From contig NZ_GL877879.1 in NCBI RefSeq assembly GCF_000194155.1, positions 2,036,014-2,100,013 of the forward strand: a stretch of DNA of 64,000 bases. Reading direction: 5' to 3'. The position numbers and the translations under genes were made by a program. The notes under the pieces were generated by a model that worked only from the letters and a program-made list of their open reading frames with translations, searched no databases and was not told the DNA's origin. Positions 61,110-64,000 of the stretch are shown here, one piece after another (within the stretch, counting starts at the first letter, position 1; each line of letters begins with the position of its first letter). The DNA is from Saccharopolyspora spinosa NRRL 18395 (GTDB lineage Bacteria; Actinomycetota; Actinomycetes; Mycobacteriales; Pseudonocardiaceae).

Positions 61110-62493
61110 AAGCTTCCTGAAGGCGCTCCGCGAAGAAGGCCGCATCGTGATCGTCGGCGCTTCGCTGGCCGGGCTGCGCGCCGCCGAACAACTGCGCGAG
61201 GAGGGCTTCACCGGTTCCCTCACCTTGATCGGGGACGAGCCGCACGAGCCGTACGACCGGCCCCCGCTGTCCAAGCAGGTGCTGATCGGCCGGGCGCTGC
61301 CGGAGGACACCGCGCTTCCCCGGCGGCGCGCCATCGATGCGCAGTGGCGGCTGGGCGTCGCCGCGACCGGACTCGATCGCGACCGCAGGCGGGTCCGGCT
61401 GGCCGACGGGGAGGACGTCGAGTACGACCGCCTCCTGATCGCCACCGGCGTGCGCTCCCGGCCGTGGCCGCACGAGACCGAGGCCGCGCTGGACGGTGTG
61501 TGCGTGCTGCGCACGAGGGAAGACACCGACCGGCTCGACCGGCTGCTGTCCAGGAGGCCGAGCCGGGTGCTGATCATCGGCGCCGGTTTCACCGGCTCGG
61601 AGATCGCCTCGGCCTGCCGGGAGCGGGGGCTCCAGGTCACCGTCGCGGAGCGCGGCGAATCGCCGCTGGTGGGGGCGCTCGGCGGGGTGGTCGGCGACGT
61701 GGCCGCGCAACTGCAGCGCGAACACGGGGTCGACCTCCGCTGCGGGGTCATGGTGACCGCGCTGGAAGGCGACCCCGGCGGTCGGCTCAAGCGCGCTCAC
61801 CTGTCCGACGGCACCGTGCTCGACGTGGAAGTGGCCGTGGTGGCGTTGGGCGCGGTGCGCAACACGGCGTGGCTGGAGGGATCCGGCCTGGCGGCGGGCC
61901 CGAGGGGGGTCGCCTGCGACACGGGGTGCCGCGCCTTCGACGTCCACGGCATCGTCACCGACGACGTGTTCGCGGCGGGCGATGTGGCCCGGACCCCGCA
62001 CCCGCTGTTCGGGTACCAGTTCCTCTCGCTGGAGCACTGGGGCAACGCCGTGGCGCAGGCCGAGATCGCCGCGCACAACATGATCAGCGCCGGATCGCAG
62101 CGGCGACCGCACCTGTGGACGCCGTCGTTCTGGTCGGCCCAGTTCGGCGTGAACATCAAGTCCGTCGGGGCGCCGTCGATGGCCGACGAACTCATCGTGA
62201 CCCAGGGCGCGCTCACGGAACGCAGCTTCGTCGCCGCCTACGGGTACCAAGGCCGCGTGATCGCCGCGGTCGGCTTCGACCAGGCGAAGTGGATGGACTT
62301 CTACCGGCGGCTGATCGAGCAGGCGGCCCCGTTCCCGCCCGAATTCACCGGCGTGGACCGGCGCTCCGCTGGACTGCGGCCGGTGCCCGCCGGGTTCCCG
62401 GACCCGGCGCTGCCCACCCACGGCCCCACCGTCACCCTGACCGGCCACTCGCCCAGCGAGCGGCGGGTCGTCTTCACCCCGGCCCGCGCCTGA
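61099..62493 (+). CDS. FAD-dependent ferredoxin reductase
   Basis: 464 residues. NAD(P)H-dependent reductase of the putidaredoxin-reductase type that passes electrons to the ferredoxin. FAD motif RIVIVGASLAGLRAAEQLREEG (residues about 14-35), ATGVRSRPWP, NAD motif RVLIIGAGFTGSEIASACRERG, and the second FAD motif TDDVFAAGDVARTPHPLFG are complete, and the C-terminal reductase domain (SAQFGVNIKSVG...) is present. ATG 61099 overlaps the broken ferredoxin. A P450 gene follows 24 bases later. Confidence 0.9.
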   Translation: MTAESFLKALREEGRIVIVGASLAGLRAAEQLREEGFTGSLTLIGDEPHEPYDRPPLSKQVLIGRALPEDTALPRRRAIDAQWRLGVAATGLDRDRRRVRLADGEDVEYDRLLIATGVRSRPWPHETEAALDGVCVLRTREDTDRLDRLLSRRPSRVLIIGAGFTGSEIASACRERGLQVTVAERGESPLVGALGGVVGDVAAQLQREHGVDLRCGVMVTALEGDPGGRLKRAHLSDGTVLDVEVAVVALGAVRNTAWLEGSGLAAGPRGVACDTGCRAFDVHGIVTDDVFAAGDVARTPHPLFGYQFLSLEHWGNAVAQAEIAAHNMISAGSQRRPHLWTPSFWSAQFGVNIKSVGAPSMADELIVTQGALTERSFVAAYGYQGRVIAAVGFDQAKWMDFYRRLIEQAAPFPPEFTGVDRRSAGLRPVPAGFPDPALPTHGPTVTLTGHSPSERRVVFTPARA

Positions 62494-62517
62494 CCGACAC
62501 ATCGAGGAGCCCGTCCC

Positions 62518-63747
62518 ATGCCGTCGACCAGCCCGGCGCAGATGATCACCGATTTCTCCGTCCGCGCCGACCCCTACCCGATCTACGCCGAGCTCCGCCG
62601 GCAACCGGTGGTGCGGGACGAGAGCGGCGTCCACCTCGTCACCACCTACTGGGAGATCCGCGACCTGCTCCAGGACCCGCGGATCAGCTCCGACGCCCGC
62701 AACCTCGCCCCGGGCAACTACCCGATGTCCGCCGCGCAGGACGACGAGGGCACGCTGCCGCCGAGCTTCATCCGGCTGGACCCGCCCGAACACGACCGGC
62801 TGCGGCGCCTGGCGATGCGGCCGTTCGGCCCGCCGCACAGCCCGCGGCGCATCCACGACATGCACGGCGAGCTCGCCAGGATCGTGACCGACCTGATCGA
62901 CGGGCTCGTGGGCCGGGACCGGTTCGACGTGGTCGACGACTTCGCATACCCGTTCCCCGTCGCGGTGATCTGCCAGCTGCTGGGCGTACCCCAGGAGGAC
63001 GAGCCGCGCTTCCGGACCCTCGTCGACGCGGTGGTGGCGGGCCTCAGCCCGGCCGAGGACGCGGCCGAGCAGCGGCGCCGGGCGCAGCAGAGCCGCCTCG
63101 AACTCGGGCAGTACCTGGCCGGGCTGATCGAGGAGCACCGCCGCCACCCCGGAGACGACATGCTCTCCGTCTGGGCCACCGACGATGGCCCGGAGGGGCG
63201 GATGTCCCTGGTGGAACTGATCACCAACGCTGTTCTGCTGCTCATCGCCGGCCACGAGACCACCGTCAACCTGATCACCAACGGGGTGCTCACCCTGCTG
63301 CGCGAGCCGGCGGCCCTCGAACGGCTGCGGGACGATCCGTCGACGGCTGCTGCCACCGTGGAGGAACTGCTTCGCTACGAGCCTCCGGTGCAGATGCTCC
63401 CCCAGCGAAACACGTTGGCGGACATCGAGATCGCGGGCGCGGTCATCCCCAAGGGCGCTCCGGTGTGGCTGCTGCTCGCCTCGGGCAACCGCGACCCGCG
63501 GCGCTTCGCCGACCCGGACCGCTTCGACCCGATGCGCCAGGACAACCAGCACCTCGGTTTCGGCTTCGGCGTGCACGCCTGCTTCGGAGCGCCGCTGGCG
63601 CGCCTGGAAACGCAGCTCGCGCTCACGGAACTCACCCGCAGGCTGCACGGCCCACAACTGGAGGCGGACCCGCCGCCGTACCGGCCGAGCCCGATCCTGC
63701 GCGGCCCCCGCCACTTGCAGGTGACGGTCGAGGGCATCACCGACTGA
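62518..63747 (+). CDS. Cytochrome P450
   Basis: 409-residue soluble class I P450. I-helix LLLIAGHETTVNLITNGVL (acid-alcohol pair Glu-Thr), K-helix EELLRYEPPVQ with ExxR, and the haem loop FGFGVHACFGAPLARLE with Cys355 are complete. The N-terminus SVRADPYPIYAELRRQPVV has no membrane anchor. ATG 62518 has GAGGAG seven bases upstream. It is the third gene of ferredoxin-reductase-P450; because the local ferredoxin is broken, another ferredoxin would have to supply electrons. CYP family and substrate cannot be assigned from this window. Confidence 0.93.
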   Translation: MPSTSPAQMITDFSVRADPYPIYAELRRQPVVRDESGVHLVTTYWEIRDLLQDPRISSDARNLAPGNYPMSAAQDDEGTLPPSFIRLDPPEHDRLRRLAMRPFGPPHSPRRIHDMHGELARIVTDLIDGLVGRDRFDVVDDFAYPFPVAVICQLLGVPQEDEPRFRTLVDAVVAGLSPAEDAAEQRRRAQQSRLELGQYLAGLIEEHRRHPGDDMLSVWATDDGPEGRMSLVELITNAVLLLIAGHETTVNLITNGVLTLLREPAALERLRDDPSTAAATVEELLRYEPPVQMLPQRNTLADIEIAGAVIPKGAPVWLLLASGNRDPRRFADPDRFDPMRQDNQHLGFGFGVHACFGAPLARLETQLALTELTRRLHGPQLEADPPPYRPSPILRGPRHLQVTVEGITD

Positions 63748-63961
63748 CGCGCCAGCACGCGAATTCGGTTGTCGTGAAAGCGACTTCCGGTTCGTCGCGC
63801 TCGGCCCAGCCGTTGGCGTTCGTCGCGCATCTGGCCACCGACGGCCATGACCCTGGCGGAAGGAGCAGGCCGATCGCGGAAAGCACCGCAGTGATGTTGA
63901 ACAACGATCTGGCCACGCCCGCGATTGGCTCCAGCGGGTTCTGCTGCTTCTTCGAATCCAT
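63737..63961 (-). CDS. Possible small membrane protein
   Basis: 74 residues from ATG 63961: MDSKKQQNPLEPIAGVARSL, then a hydrophobic stretch FNITAVLSAIGLLLPPG that could span the membrane. The end overlaps the P450 stop by eleven bases convergently. No family recognised. It could be an artefact. Confidence 0.35.
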   Translation of the reverse strand: MDSKKQQNPLEPIAGVARSLFNITAVLSAIGLLLPPGSWPSVARCATNANGWAERDEPEVAFTTTEFACWRVSR

Positions 63962-64000
63962 GTCCCAACGCCCCCGAGCTTCGGCTCCGCAGGTGGGAGT

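Noticed and set aside
60937-63714. 925-codon minus-strand frame opposite reductase and P450
   Set aside because: Antisense shadow of two well-supported genes; no ribosome site and composition typical of shadows.

Overview
The window is high-GC (roughly 70%) actinomycete chromosome. Gene families, GTG/TTG starts and tight ATGA overlaps fit a Pseudonocardiales bacterium. Many copies of a short intergenic palindrome whose translation reads EANGPF make Saccharopolyspora my best guess, but that is an inference.

Layout. 0.2-3.7 kb: CDF metal transporter, then a minus-strand operon (HTH regulator, DUF4239 membrane protein, secreted anchored propeller). 4.3-9.5 kb: the centrepiece, an operon of two family 2B encapsulin shell genes, a polyprenyl diphosphate synthase and IspH. 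The two shell genes are mosaics that appear to have exchanged segments. 9.5-13.7 kb: esterase remnant, TPP-riboswitch-controlled CytX-like permease, HerA-like ATPase with a frameshifting 28-bp duplication, VOC protein. 13.7-16 kb: insertion-sequence graveyard (IS110, IS1182-like) bounded by palindromic repeats. 16-29.2 kb: AbiEi-like/nuclease protein, NTF2-like protein, SGNH hydrolase, broken GNAT, a three-subunit YagTSR-type molybdenum hydroxylase, a damaged split LigD, a run of decayed nitronate monooxygenase and acyl-CoA dehydrogenase genes, exonuclease III. 29.3-34.5 kb: secreted GH16 glucanase with a CRP-like site, Lrp regulator divergent from a branched-chain 2-oxoacid dehydrogenase operon (E1a-E1b-E2). 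34.7-41.3 kb: HTH protein with two operator-like palindromes, DrrAB-type exporter preceded by a leader ORF plus terminator, GntR regulator, internally deleted thiolase, 3-oxoacid CoA-transferase divergent from an IclR regulator. 41.5-44.6 kb: XRE regulator divergent from an operon of a membrane protein, a truncated HemC-like protein and a Nudix remnant. 44.7-51.4 kb: small secreted and regulatory genes between many remnants. 52-56.8 kb: Hsp90-like ATPase plus a 932-residue TPR protein. 57.9-64 kb: PhoD phosphatase (frameshift), an HTH regulator with an in-frame amber codon, and a cytochrome P450 with its ferredoxin reductase and a broken ferredoxin.

How the parts work together. IspH supplies IPP/DMAPP, the polyprenyl synthase condenses them, and family 2B encapsulins are known to package terpene enzymes, so the operon is a plausible isoprenoid nanocompartment. 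The P450, ferredoxin reductase and ferredoxin form a redox chain. The bkd-type genes and CoA-transferase/thiolase genes belong to acyl-CoA catabolism, each next to its own regulator.

Caution. An unusual number of genes carry single frameshifts, small tandem duplications or a lone stop codon, and the window opens with a 30-C run. Some of this is probably draft-assembly error rather than biology; entries say which evidence favours which reading.
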